Positions 41,645 to 50,406 of a stretch of DNA of 64,000 nt are shown in pieces. The notes beneath the pieces are model-generated. The model saw nothing but the letters and a program-made list of their open reading frames with translations. It searched no databases and had not been told where the DNA came from. The position numbers and the translations under genes were made by a program. This DNA is from Oligoflexia bacterium (GTDB lineage Bacteria; Bdellovibrionota; Bacteriovoracia; Bacteriovoracales; Bacteriovoracaceae), in assembly GCA_024229115.1 (NCBI GenBank), contig JAAEST010000097.1, forward strand, positions 292,161 to 356,160. The letters run 5' to 3'. Positions within the stretch are counted from its first letter, which is position 1, and every line of letters starts with the position of its first letter.

Positions 41645-42276
41645 TGAGCTCAACATCAGTAAAGGCCCATGATGGACCATTAACGTATCCGAACGACCCT
41701 CAATTTGGAAAAGCTTCACCAGGTAAAATTGGAATGTGGCTTTTCCTTATGACTGACGCGATGTCATTCTCTGGGTTACTACTTGCTTATGGAGTTTTAA
41801 GAGCAACTGTCCATGATTGGCCAAACCCAGTGGAAGCACTAGGTGGAGTTGGGCTTTCATCGACAATGACTTTCTTACTTATTTGTTCTTCAGTTTCTAT
41901 GGTAATGGCCATTGATGCCTGTAAGTTAAGAAATAGAAAGCATATGCTAACTTGGCTAGCTATCACTATTGGTGGTGGTATGACTTTCTTAGGGATGCAG
42001 GTTTACGAATACCTTCATCTTTTTAATGACCTAGGTATGACTTTTAATTCATACGCTCATGGAAATGGTTTATTTTCATCAACGTTCTTTGCAATTACTG
42101 GTTTTCACGGTCTTCACGTTTTGTCTGGTGTTCTTTATCTTTGTTATATGTTCAAACTTGCTCTTGATGGTAGGTTTGATAAAGGTGATTATCACTTATT
42201 AGAAATGGCGGGTCTTTTCTGGCACTTTGTTGACCTTGTTTGGATCCTCGTTTTTACTTTTGTTTATCTTCTATAA
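41644..42276 (+). CDS. Cytochrome oxidase subunit III
   Basis: 210 residues, mostly hydrophobic helices with the subunit III signature (FFAITGFHGLHVLSGVLY and the final WHFVDLVWILVFTFVYL). It starts within the stop of the octahaem cytochrome, so electron carrier and oxidase subunit are translated together. A second subunit-III-like gene lies at 60203 beside the main oxidase genes, hence this may be part of a second oxidase or a stabilising extra subunit. Confidence 0.92.
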   Translation: MSSTSVKAHDGPLTYPNDPQFGKASPGKIGMWLFLMTDAMSFSGLLLAYGVLRATVHDWPNPVEALGGVGLSSTMTFLLICSSVSMVMAIDACKLRNRKHMLTWLAITIGGGMTFLGMQVYEYLHLFNDLGMTFNSYAHGNGLFSSTFFAITGFHGLHVLSGVLYLCYMFKLALDGRFDKGDYHLLEMAGLFWHFVDLVWILVFTFVYLL

Positions 42277-42501
42277 ATGAATAAGTTACTTGTTAGTTTA
42301 TTTTTTGCGATCATTTCATTGTCGAGCTTGGCATGCCCAGGGTGTGCTGGCTCGATGGAAGATCCAAAAAATAACTACATAGTAGCTGCTCTTTGTATTT
42401 TTATCCTTCTTACTTATATTCCTTTTTATTTAATCTATCGTACGATTATCAAAAATAGACATCTTAACGACGTAGAACATTCTAATGGAAGCCAGCAATA
42501 G
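42277..42501 (+). CDS. Small membrane protein with CPGC motif
   Basis: 74 residues: signal or membrane helix (LLVSLFFAIISLSSLACPGCAGS) followed by a second membrane helix (YIVAALCIFILLTYIPFYLI) and a short cytosolic-like tail. A CPGC motif lies right after the first helix. It starts directly after the subunit III stop and overlaps the DUF420 gene. The position suggests a role in oxidase assembly, for example copper or thiol handling. No family recognised. Confidence 0.65.
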   Translation: MNKLLVSLFFAIISLSSLACPGCAGSMEDPKNNYIVAALCIFILLTYIPFYLIYRTIIKNRHLNDVEHSNGSQQ

Positions 42502-43018
42502 AAAAAAAGAATGGCTTTTTATAGTCCTATTAAGCTCAGTGATTCTTGGCTTTCTTTTTTGGTGGATTTACGGAAAGGAAACAAGTGCGGACTATCCACA
42601 ATGGGTTCTTTTTCTTCCATACTTAAATGCTCTTTGTAATTCCTTAACAACACTCTTTTTAATTTTTGGCTACGTCGCAATTAAAAAAGGAGATAAGGAA
42701 ACTCATATCAAAAGAATGTTAAGTGCAGTGTTAACATCAGCAGTTTTTTTGGTCTCATATCTTCTTTATCACCACTTTCATGGTGACACGAAATTTCTTG
42801 CTCAAGGGATTGTTAGGCCGATTTATTTCTTTATTCTTATCTCGCACATTGCTCTTTCGATAGTTCAGTTACCAGGTATACTCGCAACACTCTATTTTGC
42901 TGCTAAAAAGAACTGGAAAGTGCACCAAAAAGTTGCCAAGATCACATTTCCAGTATGGCTCTATGTCTCCGTTACTGGAGTACTTATCTTCGTGTTTTTA
43001 AAGGCTTTTAACACCTGA
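42485..43018 (+). CDS. DUF420 membrane protein (oxidase assembly-type)
   Basis: 177 residues with four hydrophobic helices and conserved histidines (SYLLYHHFHGDTKFLAQGIVRPIYFFILISHIALSIVQLP), typical of DUF420 proteins (CtaM-like) that are needed for aa3-type oxidase in Bacillus. It overlaps the preceding gene by 17 bp, and closes this respiratory operon. Confidence 0.85.
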   Translation: MEASNRKKEWLFIVLLSSVILGFLFWWIYGKETSADYPQWVLFLPYLNALCNSLTTLFLIFGYVAIKKGDKETHIKRMLSAVLTSAVFLVSYLLYHHFHGDTKFLAQGIVRPIYFFILISHIALSIVQLPGILATLYFAAKKNWKVHQKVAKITFPVWLYVSVTGVLIFVFLKAFNT

Positions 43019-43054
43019 TCTAGATCATCTAACCCTTTGAAATAATTAATAAAA

Positions 43055-43083
43055 TTGACAAAAATTTGGGTCGCTCTTACACT
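43055..43083 (+). promoter_or_regulatory. Consensus sigma-70 promoter, leaderless start
   Basis: TTGACA (43055-43060), exactly 17 bp, TACACT (43078-43083), then 6 bp and ATG 43090. This is the best example in the window of a promoter that would begin the transcript at the start codon; there is no Shine-Dalgarno sequence. Confidence 0.75.
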
Positions 43084-43089
43084 CAATTT

Positions 43090-43938
43090 ATGGGTGTTGT
43101 TGATCTAAATAAATACAATGAAAAGCTTGAGGAAGACGTGAAGACGTTTAAGGCCTGTGATCCTTATCCTTGTATTGTTATTGATAATTTCCTTTCACAA
43201 GATGTAGCCAAGAATATTCCAGATGAAATCCGTGACCTGATGAAAAATAAGACTGAAGGTCCTGATAAAGTATTTCATCCTTTCATTCACATTAACGCCA
43301 AAGTTTGGGGAACGGTGAGAACTGAAGGGTTTACTAAAAATATGAAAGAGGTAGTAGAGAGCCTTCAAAGTAAAGACTTTCTAGAATATCTTGAAAATCT
43401 CACTGGAGTTGAAGGTCTTATTCCGGATAAAGGACTTCGCACTGGTGGTTATGTCATTCATAAAAAAGGTGGCTGTGTAAATCTTCATGTGGATCATAGG
43501 ACCCATCCTTATGAGAAGACATGGTCACGTAAAGTTCTTCTCTTGTTATATTTTAATGATGACTATAAAGATGAATACAATGGTCATTTAGAGCTGTGGG
43601 ACCCAAAAGCTAAAGAAATGAAGATGAAAGTAGCTCCGCATTTCAATAGATGTGTGATTCAAACTATTGAAGATGGCTATGTTCATGGATTACCAGAGGT
43701 AATGAATTTTCCAGAGGGAGATTGTCGGAAGGCCCTCGTTCTTTGGTACTATGTTGATGAAGGGGAGGAAGTTCCCCTTGAAGTAACAAAATATTTCTCG
43801 AGACCTCAAGACTCATTGATAAAGAAGTTCTTTATTCACTTTGAAAATGTGCTTCTTCATTTTCACTATGTTTATAAGCGACTTTTCAATATGGATGATA
43901 CAGCTTATATTCGTTTTCTTGGGCTCTTTAAAAAATAG
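43090..43938 (+). CDS. 2-oxoglutarate/Fe(II)-dependent oxygenase (prolyl hydroxylase-like)
   Basis: About 282 residues. The double-stranded beta helix has the HxD iron motif (NLHVDHRTHP), a later His (YVHGLPEV) and Arg (CRKALVLW) that bind iron and 2-oxoglutarate. Such enzymes hydroxylate side chains of proteins or small molecules. An in-frame TTG at 43066 overlaps the promoter's spacer, so ATG 43090 is the start. The stop overlaps the GTG of the next gene, so it is co-expressed with a GT-C-like membrane protein. Confidence 0.8.
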   Translation: MGVVDLNKYNEKLEEDVKTFKACDPYPCIVIDNFLSQDVAKNIPDEIRDLMKNKTEGPDKVFHPFIHINAKVWGTVRTEGFTKNMKEVVESLQSKDFLEYLENLTGVEGLIPDKGLRTGGYVIHKKGGCVNLHVDHRTHPYEKTWSRKVLLLLYFNDDYKDEYNGHLELWDPKAKEMKMKVAPHFNRCVIQTIEDGYVHGLPEVMNFPEGDCRKALVLWYYVDEGEEVPLEVTKYFSRPQDSLIKKFFIHFENVLLHFHYVYKRLFNMDDTAYIRFLGLFKK

Positions 43939-45713
43939 TGGAAGCTCAAAGAAATAAAGACAAATATACTTACCTATTTTTTCTCTTAACGACATTCATT
44001 GTTTGTTTACCAATTTTCTTTAATCCTATGAATTTAGGGATAAATGATTTTGACTATAATTTCTTTCAAATAAGTGTCGCAAAAGAGTCAATACTAAAGT
44101 TTGGAGAGTTTCCTCTTTGGAACCCTTATGATCAAGGGGGAGTTCCTTTACTAGGTACAAGCTTTTCGCGGGTATTAAACCCTTTTATGATCTTCTATTT
44201 AATCTTTCCGGCTATTATTGCTCTGAAAATTGAAATATTTATAATGGTCTTTCTTGGACAACTTGGATCTTACCTGTTTTTAAAAACTTATAAGTTTGAC
44301 CAAGTCGTTGCAACATTATCAGCATCACTTTTTTCCTTATCATCTTATTTTGCTCTCAACGTAGCACAAGGACATCATGAGTTTATCCCTGGTATGCTCA
44401 TTCCTTTTCTCTTTTATTTTTATCGTCAAAATGACTTAAAGAATATTCTAGGAACTGCTGTAACGCTGTCTTGGATGTTTCTCGGAGGGGCTGTTTATCT
44501 CGTTGTAATAAGTATGACGACAATCGGAATGTTTCATTTATTTCGAGTGATTAAACGAAGAAGCATCTTAGAGTTAAAAGTATTAGTGGCAACACTCGCT
44601 CTTTTTATGGGAATAAGTGCGATAAAACTATTTCCAGTCTTGGACTACATGTCACAGTTTCCAAGAGTGATTCATGACTTTTCAGGTTGGAGTGTCGCTT
44701 CAATGATCCATAGTCTCATTAATCCGGATCAGTATGTTCTTGCCACTACTAATATGGAAAAATTTTATGAAGCAATTAAAGAGTTAACATGGCTTTCAAA
44801 TAGCACCAGTGTTTATACAGGTATAGATCATGGTTGGGACGAAAATGGAGTCTTTCTGGGGATTGGTTTTTCACTTTTAATGATTTTTGGCTTTATTATA
44901 AATCTTTATCATGAACCTAGGAAAAGTATTCACGTAGCCTTTATTTTAAATTTACTTATTTGTTTTGGTGATCGCCTGGCCTATGGACCATGGAAGTTAA
45001 TGAAGCTTTTCCCTATCTTTGAAAGTATGCGACATGCAACGCGCTTTCGCGTTATCTTTCTCATTCTTGGTTGTTACTACATTGCATATGGGCTCAACTA
45101 TCTTGTAAAGCGATTCAAACATTCACAAACGGTACATTACACACTGATTGCTTTTTGTTTTATCAACCTTTTTTCAGTTATCTATGTTTCTAATCGTATT
45201 TTTAGTCAATCTTTTCCGTTTGAAGGTTTCACTGATCTCGTTAGATCAAAAGAACTAACTTATACAAAGGCCTGGACTTCCAATCATCGTTATTATCTAT
45301 TTAGCGAAAAAGGGTTTTATCCAGCGTTCTTGACGAATACTGGTGTGGCCTATGATAAAGAAAATCAAACAGTCCCATTAGGAGTTAAAACTCCAAAGCA
45401 TGAACGATATATGGGAGAGATTTATCCAGAGGAATTTAAGATTGTTGAGCAAACGAATAACTCTGTAAGTTTTACTTCCAAGGATACATCGATCTCTTTA
45501 AATCGAAACTATATTAAGGGTTGGGTGAGTACTGATTGTAAATTTAATAAGAGAACCAAGAATATTAATGTTTATCATTGTGATGATGACATTTCTCAAG
45601 TTGAGTATCGACCACTATCTTTTATTATTGGATGTGGAATAAGCGTTGTAACATTTATTTTTCTAATCTTTATGGTTCTTCGTTTTCGACGATTTGGGCG
45701 AATTGTTTCTTAG
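43938..45713 (+). CDS. GT-C/YfhO-like polytopic membrane protein
   Basis: 591 residues with about a dozen transmembrane helices. The segment FGEFPLWNPYDQGGVPLLGTS is characteristic of YfhO-like and other GT-C membrane proteins that handle polyprenyl-linked sugars; acidic ND/FD pairs in the first loop (GINDFDYNF) would be catalytic or binding. The C-terminal part (residues about 440-560) is a soluble domain closed by a last helix. Start is GTG 43938 overlapping the previous stop. It is probably a glycosyltransferase or flippase-like protein for surface glycans. Tail overlaps the convergent gene by 44 bp. Confidence 0.7.
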   Translation: MEAQRNKDKYTYLFFLLTTFIVCLPIFFNPMNLGINDFDYNFFQISVAKESILKFGEFPLWNPYDQGGVPLLGTSFSRVLNPFMIFYLIFPAIIALKIEIFIMVFLGQLGSYLFLKTYKFDQVVATLSASLFSLSSYFALNVAQGHHEFIPGMLIPFLFYFYRQNDLKNILGTAVTLSWMFLGGAVYLVVISMTTIGMFHLFRVIKRRSILELKVLVATLALFMGISAIKLFPVLDYMSQFPRVIHDFSGWSVASMIHSLINPDQYVLATTNMEKFYEAIKELTWLSNSTSVYTGIDHGWDENGVFLGIGFSLLMIFGFIINLYHEPRKSIHVAFILNLLICFGDRLAYGPWKLMKLFPIFESMRHATRFRVIFLILGCYYIAYGLNYLVKRFKHSQTVHYTLIAFCFINLFSVIYVSNRIFSQSFPFEGFTDLVRSKELTYTKAWTSNHRYYLFSEKGFYPAFLTNTGVAYDKENQTVPLGVKTPKHERYMGEIYPEEFKIVEQTNNSVSFTSKDTSISLNRNYIKGWVSTDCKFNKRTKNINVYHCDDDISQVEYRPLSFIIGCGISVVTFIFLIFMVLRFRRFGRIVS

Positions 45714-47223
45714 AAACAAAGAAGCTTAGAAACATTTGATAAGCTAAATTTTCAAGCATTGTTATTGGATTCTTTGTAATGAGACGATAAATCGTTTCAA
45801 AAGTTCTCCATGGTCTGAAAAGAAATTGAAAAGTATAAAAGAAACTCATTCCACCAATAACTAACCACTGAAGTTGTTTGTGGCTAATAGATTGGCTATA
45901 AGATTTCATTCCTCCAACTTTATTGAAGATATTCTTTGTAAGCCAAATTTCATATTCCGTTGAATCTTTATCAATTCTTCCTTCCTTATGAAGACGATCA
46001 TGTAACTCCGATCCAGGGTAGGGAACGAATGGAAAGCAGGCAACATCGTGAATTCCCATGAAGGCCAATTGAAGCATATATTTGAAGTTGGCCAATACTT
46101 GTGACCAGTCTTGATCGGGAAATCCAAAAATTAAAGTTGCTTTAACTTTAAGTCCAGCTCTTAAGGCATCCTTCATTGAGGCGTTCATCTTTGGTATATC
46201 AACACCTTTCTTGATCATTTTTAGTGTTTTAGCACTGCCGCTCTCTGGGGCGTAATTCATTCTTTCTAGACCAGACTTCTTTAGCCAATGAAGAACCTCT
46301 GAATCTAGCACTTCACTTCTTGTTCCTGAGGGAAGGCCCCATGTCACAGGCAATTGTCTTGAGTAGAGTTCTTTACAGAACTTAATGACCCAATCTTTAT
46401 TAACTATGACTGTAAGATCACAGAAGTCAAAATGTTCAATTTGATATTTTTGAATATAGTACTCAACTTCATCCAGAACATTTTTAGGGTCTCGTGAATA
46501 CCAATTTGTTCCATACATTTTTAAGTTCGTGCAGAAGGTACACTGATAAGGACATCCTCTTGAGGCTACGATCGGCATAACTCTTCTGTTATATGTAGAT
46601 TGACCTAAGCCAGCTTCAAGGTAGTTCTCTACGGGAACGTCGCTCCAGTCTGGCCAAGGGATTTTATCTACTTCTCTTATTCGAGTATTATTTCCATTGG
46701 AGCGAATCTTATTTCCATCTCTCCAAATAAGTCCTGGTACTTTAGAGAAATCTTTTTCGCCTTCAAGTTGTTCTGTTAAACGCCATATCTTTTCTTCACC
46801 TTCACCTTCAACTAGAAAGTTAAGTTCAGGAGTTGTGCTCATAATATATTGAGAGTCGGCAGTTGCAGCTTCGCCACCACAGACTATTGGAATATGAGGA
46901 AACCTTTCTCTAATTCTTTGGATGAGAATACGACAAACAGGCCACTCATTGGAGAACATGATAGAGAGACCAATAAGTTCTGTCGTACTTGGTATTCGAT
47001 TAATAATTTCATCAAAACTTAATCCATTAACGACTAGATCAAGCTTATCCATTTTAAAAATATTTCCTAAGTCTTCTCCAATTGAGTCGATGACTTTTAC
47101 TTGATGGCCTTTACTTTTTAAGTAGCCCGCAATATAGGCCATACCAATAGGTGGGACTCCACTTTGAGTCGTAAAGCTATCAAGAGGCATTGCCATAGCA
47201 GGTTTAATTAAGGTTACATGCAT
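45670..47223 (-). CDS. B12-binding-domain radical SAM protein
   Basis: 517 residues. The N-terminal part is a cobalamin-binding fold (PPIGMAYIAGYLKSKGHQVKVIDS; LSIMFSNEWPVCRILIQRI; VCGGEAATADS). The radical SAM core carries the Fe-S motif GCPYQCTFC. The C-terminal part follows the elp3-like subfamily. Members methylate or rearrange lipids, antibiotics or hopanoids. The start ATG 47223 lies 6 bp after a TAAAAT box; ATG 47220 is not in frame. It overlaps the convergent gene tail by 44 bp. Confidence 0.88.
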   Translation of the reverse strand: MHVTLIKPAMAMPLDSFTTQSGVPPIGMAYIAGYLKSKGHQVKVIDSIGEDLGNIFKMDKLDLVVNGLSFDEIINRIPSTTELIGLSIMFSNEWPVCRILIQRIRERFPHIPIVCGGEAATADSQYIMSTTPELNFLVEGEGEEKIWRLTEQLEGEKDFSKVPGLIWRDGNKIRSNGNNTRIREVDKIPWPDWSDVPVENYLEAGLGQSTYNRRVMPIVASRGCPYQCTFCTNLKMYGTNWYSRDPKNVLDEVEYYIQKYQIEHFDFCDLTVIVNKDWVIKFCKELYSRQLPVTWGLPSGTRSEVLDSEVLHWLKKSGLERMNYAPESGSAKTLKMIKKGVDIPKMNASMKDALRAGLKVKATLIFGFPDQDWSQVLANFKYMLQLAFMGIHDVACFPFVPYPGSELHDRLHKEGRIDKDSTEYEIWLTKNIFNKVGGMKSYSQSISHKQLQWLVIGGMSFFYTFQFLFRPWRTFETIYRLITKNPITMLENLAYQMFLSFFVSKKQFAQIVENEEP

Positions 47224-47229
47224 GGCTTT

Positions 47230-47235
47230 ATTTTA
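47230..47235 (-). promoter_or_regulatory. -10-like hexamer before radical SAM gene
   Basis: On the minus strand TAAAAT (47235-47230) ends 6 bp before ATG 47223 (AAAGCC between), the leaderless spacing. The -35 region is poor. Confidence 0.35.
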
Positions 47236-47257
47236 CCATAATTTCAATAATTTAAGG

Positions 47258-47995
47258 TTAGTGAGATTTTAAAACACCACCATCTAAGGCTATAGACTGT
47301 CCTGTGATATATCCGGCCTTTGGGGAGGCAAGAAAAGTTGCCAAATCACCGAGTTCACGTGGGTCAGCTAACCTTCCAGCTGGTACCATTTCTTGAATTT
47401 TTTCTTCACTTAGATTGAGATTTTGAATTCGTTCAGTATTTGTATAACCGGGAAGAATTAGGTTTGCTGTAATACCAGAAGAAGCATATTCATTAGCAAT
47501 ACTCTTTGTCAGTCCTTGAAGTCCGGCCCTTAATCCATTGGAAGTCGTTAAACCTGGAAGCGGTTCTTTCGCAGCAATTGAAGTCACAAAGAGAATGCGG
47601 CCATAGTTTTGCTCTTTCATCATAGGAAGAGCAACATGAAGACTTTCGACCGCACTTAACCAAAGACTTTGAAAATCAGTATGCCATTGTTCGATTGTGA
47701 CATCGAGAAAATCATTTTTCTGAGGGCCACCAGTATTAATAACGATAATATCAATTCCACCAAGCTCTTTTATAGCTTTTTCTGTGACAGAAATTCCACG
47801 TCCCGATTCTGTAAGGTCACCAACAACATAAGTATGAGCACCAATTTCTTCACATGTCTTTTTTACTTTTTCTTCAGTACGTCCATTGAGACAAACTGTA
47901 GCACCTTCAGCAACGAGACTTTGGGCAACAGCTTTTCCAATACCTTGGCTTGAACCAAATACAAGTGCTTTCTTTCCATTTAAATTAAGATCCAT
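47258..47995 (-). CDS. SDR-family protein lacking the YxxxK pair
   Basis: 245 residues with a Rossmann N terminus (GSSQGIGKAVAQSLVAEGATVCLNG) and the NTGG element. In the catalytic segment the usual Tyr-x3-Lys is replaced: after FVTSIAAKEPLPGL the text reads TTSNGLRAGLQGLTKSIA, with Asn and Arg where Tyr and Lys belong. The fold is therefore SDR but the chemistry may be different. It is the last gene of the minus arm of the kynurenine cluster; its start overlaps the HAO stop region. Confidence 0.85.
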   Translation of the reverse strand: MDLNLNGKKALVFGSSQGIGKAVAQSLVAEGATVCLNGRTEEKVKKTCEEIGAHTYVVGDLTESGRGISVTEKAIKELGGIDIIVINTGGPQKNDFLDVTIEQWHTDFQSLWLSAVESLHVALPMMKEQNYGRILFVTSIAAKEPLPGLTTSNGLRAGLQGLTKSIANEYASSGITANLILPGYTNTERIQNLNLSEEKIQEMVPAGRLADPRELGDLATFLASPKAGYITGQSIALDGGVLKSH

Positions 47996-47998
47996 ATT

Positions 47999-48517
47999 CT
48001 ATTCCCAAGTTCTACCATTTACATGGCCACAGTTTGTACATTTTGTATGTTCAGAGTTGTAGTATCTTTCAAAAACAGCTCCAAATTGAGTTTCAATATT
48101 TTCGAGATGAAAATATTCTTCATAAAGCTTAGTCGTACATTTTTCGCAGTACCACTGAAGACCATCTTGTTCGTCTTTCTCTCTCGTCTTTTCAACTACA
48201 AGTCCAACTGTATTAGCAGGTCTTTGAGGTGAGTGAGGTGTACCAGCAGGTAGCATGTAAATGTCACCTTCATTAATATGAACATCTTGGAACTTTCCTT
48301 CATCATTAATAACTTTAAGATGCATATTTCCTTCTAACTGATAGAAGAATTCATCAGTTTGATTTACATGAAAGTCCGTTCTGGCATTTGGTCCACCGAC
48401 AACCATCACAATAAAGGTAGAGTCTTTAAATACACACTTATTCCCAACAGGTGGTTTTAATAAATCCCTATGGTCATCAATCCACTTTTTAAAATTAAAC
48501 GGCTGAAATTTACTCAT
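47999..48517 (-). CDS. nbaC: 3-hydroxyanthranilate 3,4-dioxygenase
   Basis: About 172 residues. Cupin fold with the iron ligands in TDFHVNQTDEFFYQLEG (His and Glu) and a second His (GTPHSPQRP). The C terminus has two CxxC pairs (WYCEKC, KCTNC), a rubredoxin-like iron site of bacterial enzymes. It opens the 3-hydroxyanthranilate ring to 2-amino-3-carboxymuconate semialdehyde. Start ATG 48517 has AGGAACT upstream; the longer frame to 48547 is rejected. Confidence 0.92.
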   Translation of the reverse strand: MSKFQPFNFKKWIDDHRDLLKPPVGNKCVFKDSTFIVMVVGGPNARTDFHVNQTDEFFYQLEGNMHLKVINDEGKFQDVHINEGDIYMLPAGTPHSPQRPANTVGLVVEKTREKDEQDGLQWYCEKCTTKLYEEYFHLENIETQFGAVFERYYNSEHTKCTNCGHVNGRTWE

Positions 48518-48530
48518 GGTAGTTCCTATA

Positions 48531-48944
48531 TTAATCGACTGTTGCAATACATTTTAATTCAATTGCAATTGGAGTAGGTAAGCAATTGATTTCTACTGTC
48601 GTACGACAAGGAAGATTATCCTTAAAGTACTCTGCATAAATTTTATTATAAGTTTTAAAATCATCTTTCATATTTGTTAGAAAAACTGTGACATCAACAA
48701 GCTTTTCCCAACTAGAACCAGAAGCTTCAAGAATCATTCTCACATTATTGAAAACACTGTGGCATTGCTTTTCAATATCGTATTCTTTAATTGTTCCATC
48801 ATCATTCAGAGTTACACCTGGAATTTCTTTCTTTCCTTTTTCTCTCGGACCAACTCCAGAAAGAAAGAGAAGATTTCCAACTTTTCTAGCATGGGGGTAG
48901 AGACCTACTGGTTCTGGGGCTTTATCTGAATTTAAAATACTCAT
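48531..48944 (-). CDS. RidA-family protein, probable 2-aminomuconate deaminase
   Basis: 137 residues of the RidA/YjgF fold (GVGPREKG; VFNNVRMILEASGSSWEKLVDVTVFLTNMKDDF; CRTTVEINCLP with the conserved Arg). In kynurenine and nitrobenzoate pathways such proteins act as 2-aminomuconate deaminase. It lies between the HAO and the semialdehyde dehydrogenase, which supports this role here, though RidA proteins have several functions. ATG 48944 follows AAAGGTAAA. Confidence 0.82.
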   Translation of the reverse strand: MSILNSDKAPEPVGLYPHARKVGNLLFLSGVGPREKGKKEIPGVTLNDDGTIKEYDIEKQCHSVFNNVRMILEASGSSWEKLVDVTVFLTNMKDDFKTYNKIYAEYFKDNLPCRTTVEINCLPTPIAIELKCIATVD

Positions 48945-48961
48945 ATTTTTTACCTTTTAAA

Positions 48962-50404
48962 TTAGTACTTAATACATACGTTCTTTGTTTCAGTGAAGAA
49001 GTTAAAAGCATTATAGCCACCTTCTCTACCTACACCTGAAGCTTTCATACCCCCAAATGGAGTTCTAAGATCTCTTAACATCCAAGTATTAATCCAAACA
49101 ATTCCTGATTGAATTTGATCTGAAACTCTATGGGCCTTCGTGATATCTTGTGTCCAAATACTGGCACTTAGTCCATAAGGAGTAGAGTTTGCCCACGTGA
49201 TAACTTCTTCTTCATCTTTGAATGGAGTTATTGTAGCAACGGGACCAAAAATTTCTTCTTGGTTCACACGACAATAAGGATCTAAATTCTCAATTAAAGT
49301 TGGCTTGATAAAATAACCATCTTTATTTTCACCATCTGGATGATGAGCTTCACCTCCGCAGAGAACTTTACCGCCAAGCTCTTTTGCAAGTTCAATATAG
49401 CTAAGAACTTTTTCGTAATGAGCTTTACTAACAACTGCCCCTTGACGAGTTTTTTCATTAAGAGGATCACCTGGAATGAGTTTACTTGCTTTAGCAACAA
49501 GATCATTTTTAAATTGTTCATAAATACTCTCATGAACAAAGAGGCGACTTCCACAAAGACAAATTTGTCCTTGATTTGCAAAGGCCGCAAGACCAGCGTG
49601 AGTAAGAGCTTGTTTATAATCACAATCTTCAAATACAATATTTGGATTCTTTCCGCCCATCTCTAAACTAACTTTTTTAAAGTTAGGAGCAGCTAATTGA
49701 TTAAGAACTTTTCCTGTTGCCGTACTACCAGTAAAACTGATGGCCTTAACTCTTTCATCATTAGCAAGAGTTTCTCCTATACGTGCACCTTCTCCATGAA
49801 GAATGTTAATAACACCTTTTGGCAGCCCTGCTTCTTCAAAAATTTCAGAAAGCATGAAAGCGGTCATCGGAGTTACTTCACTCGGTTTTGCAATAACTGT
49901 GTTTCCAACTAAGAGCGCTGGAGCAATCTTCCAAGTCAGTAAGTAAAGAGGAAGGTTCCAAGGTGAGATACAGACAACAGCACCAAGAGCTTCTCTCTTC
50001 ACATAGTTGATGGCCGTATCGTCCATTGGGAATGCATCACCTGAATACTGAGTAATAGCATCACAGAAATATTCAAAATTTTGAGATGCTCTTGGAATAT
50101 CTACCGTACTAGCAACAGATAACGGTTTTCCATTATCAATTGACTCAGCTTTTGCAAGCAGAGCTTCTTTTTCTTTAATGAGATTCGCAACTTTACGAAT
50201 GACTTTAACTCTTTCTTTTACTGGAGTTGCTTTCCACGATGGAAAAGCAAGGTGAGCTGATTCAATTGCCTTAAGTGCATCTTCTGAGTTTGAGTTTGCA
50301 ACTTTTGAATAAACTTTACCTGTCGCTGGATTTTCATTTTCTAAAAAACTTCCATCACTTGGAGGACAAAATTCACCATTGATATAATTTAAAATTTCTT
50401 TCAT
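48962..50404 (-). CDS. 2-aminomuconate 6-semialdehyde dehydrogenase
   Basis: 480 residues with the aldehyde dehydrogenase signatures LEMGGKNPNIVF (Glu base) and GQICLCGSR (catalytic Cys), and ISPWNLPLYL for cofactor binding. In this position of the kynurenine cluster it would oxidise 2-aminomuconate semialdehyde with NAD+ (AmnC/NbaE-like). It is related at family level to the class-3 enzyme at 14362 but distinct. Confidence 0.88.
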   Translation of the reverse strand: MKEILNYINGEFCPPSDGSFLENENPATGKVYSKVANSNSEDALKAIESAHLAFPSWKATPVKERVKVIRKVANLIKEKEALLAKAESIDNGKPLSVASTVDIPRASQNFEYFCDAITQYSGDAFPMDDTAINYVKREALGAVVCISPWNLPLYLLTWKIAPALLVGNTVIAKPSEVTPMTAFMLSEIFEEAGLPKGVINILHGEGARIGETLANDERVKAISFTGSTATGKVLNQLAAPNFKKVSLEMGGKNPNIVFEDCDYKQALTHAGLAAFANQGQICLCGSRLFVHESIYEQFKNDLVAKASKLIPGDPLNEKTRQGAVVSKAHYEKVLSYIELAKELGGKVLCGGEAHHPDGENKDGYFIKPTLIENLDPYCRVNQEEIFGPVATITPFKDEEEVITWANSTPYGLSASIWTQDITKAHRVSDQIQSGIVWINTWMLRDLRTPFGGMKASGVGREGGYNAFNFFTETKNVCIKY

Positions 50405-50406
50405 GG

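Noticed and set aside
49294..49666. Open frames within the aldehyde dehydrogenase on both strands
   Set aside because: Shadows of a well supported gene; no ribosome binding site and Lys/Leu or Cys/Phe-rich translation.
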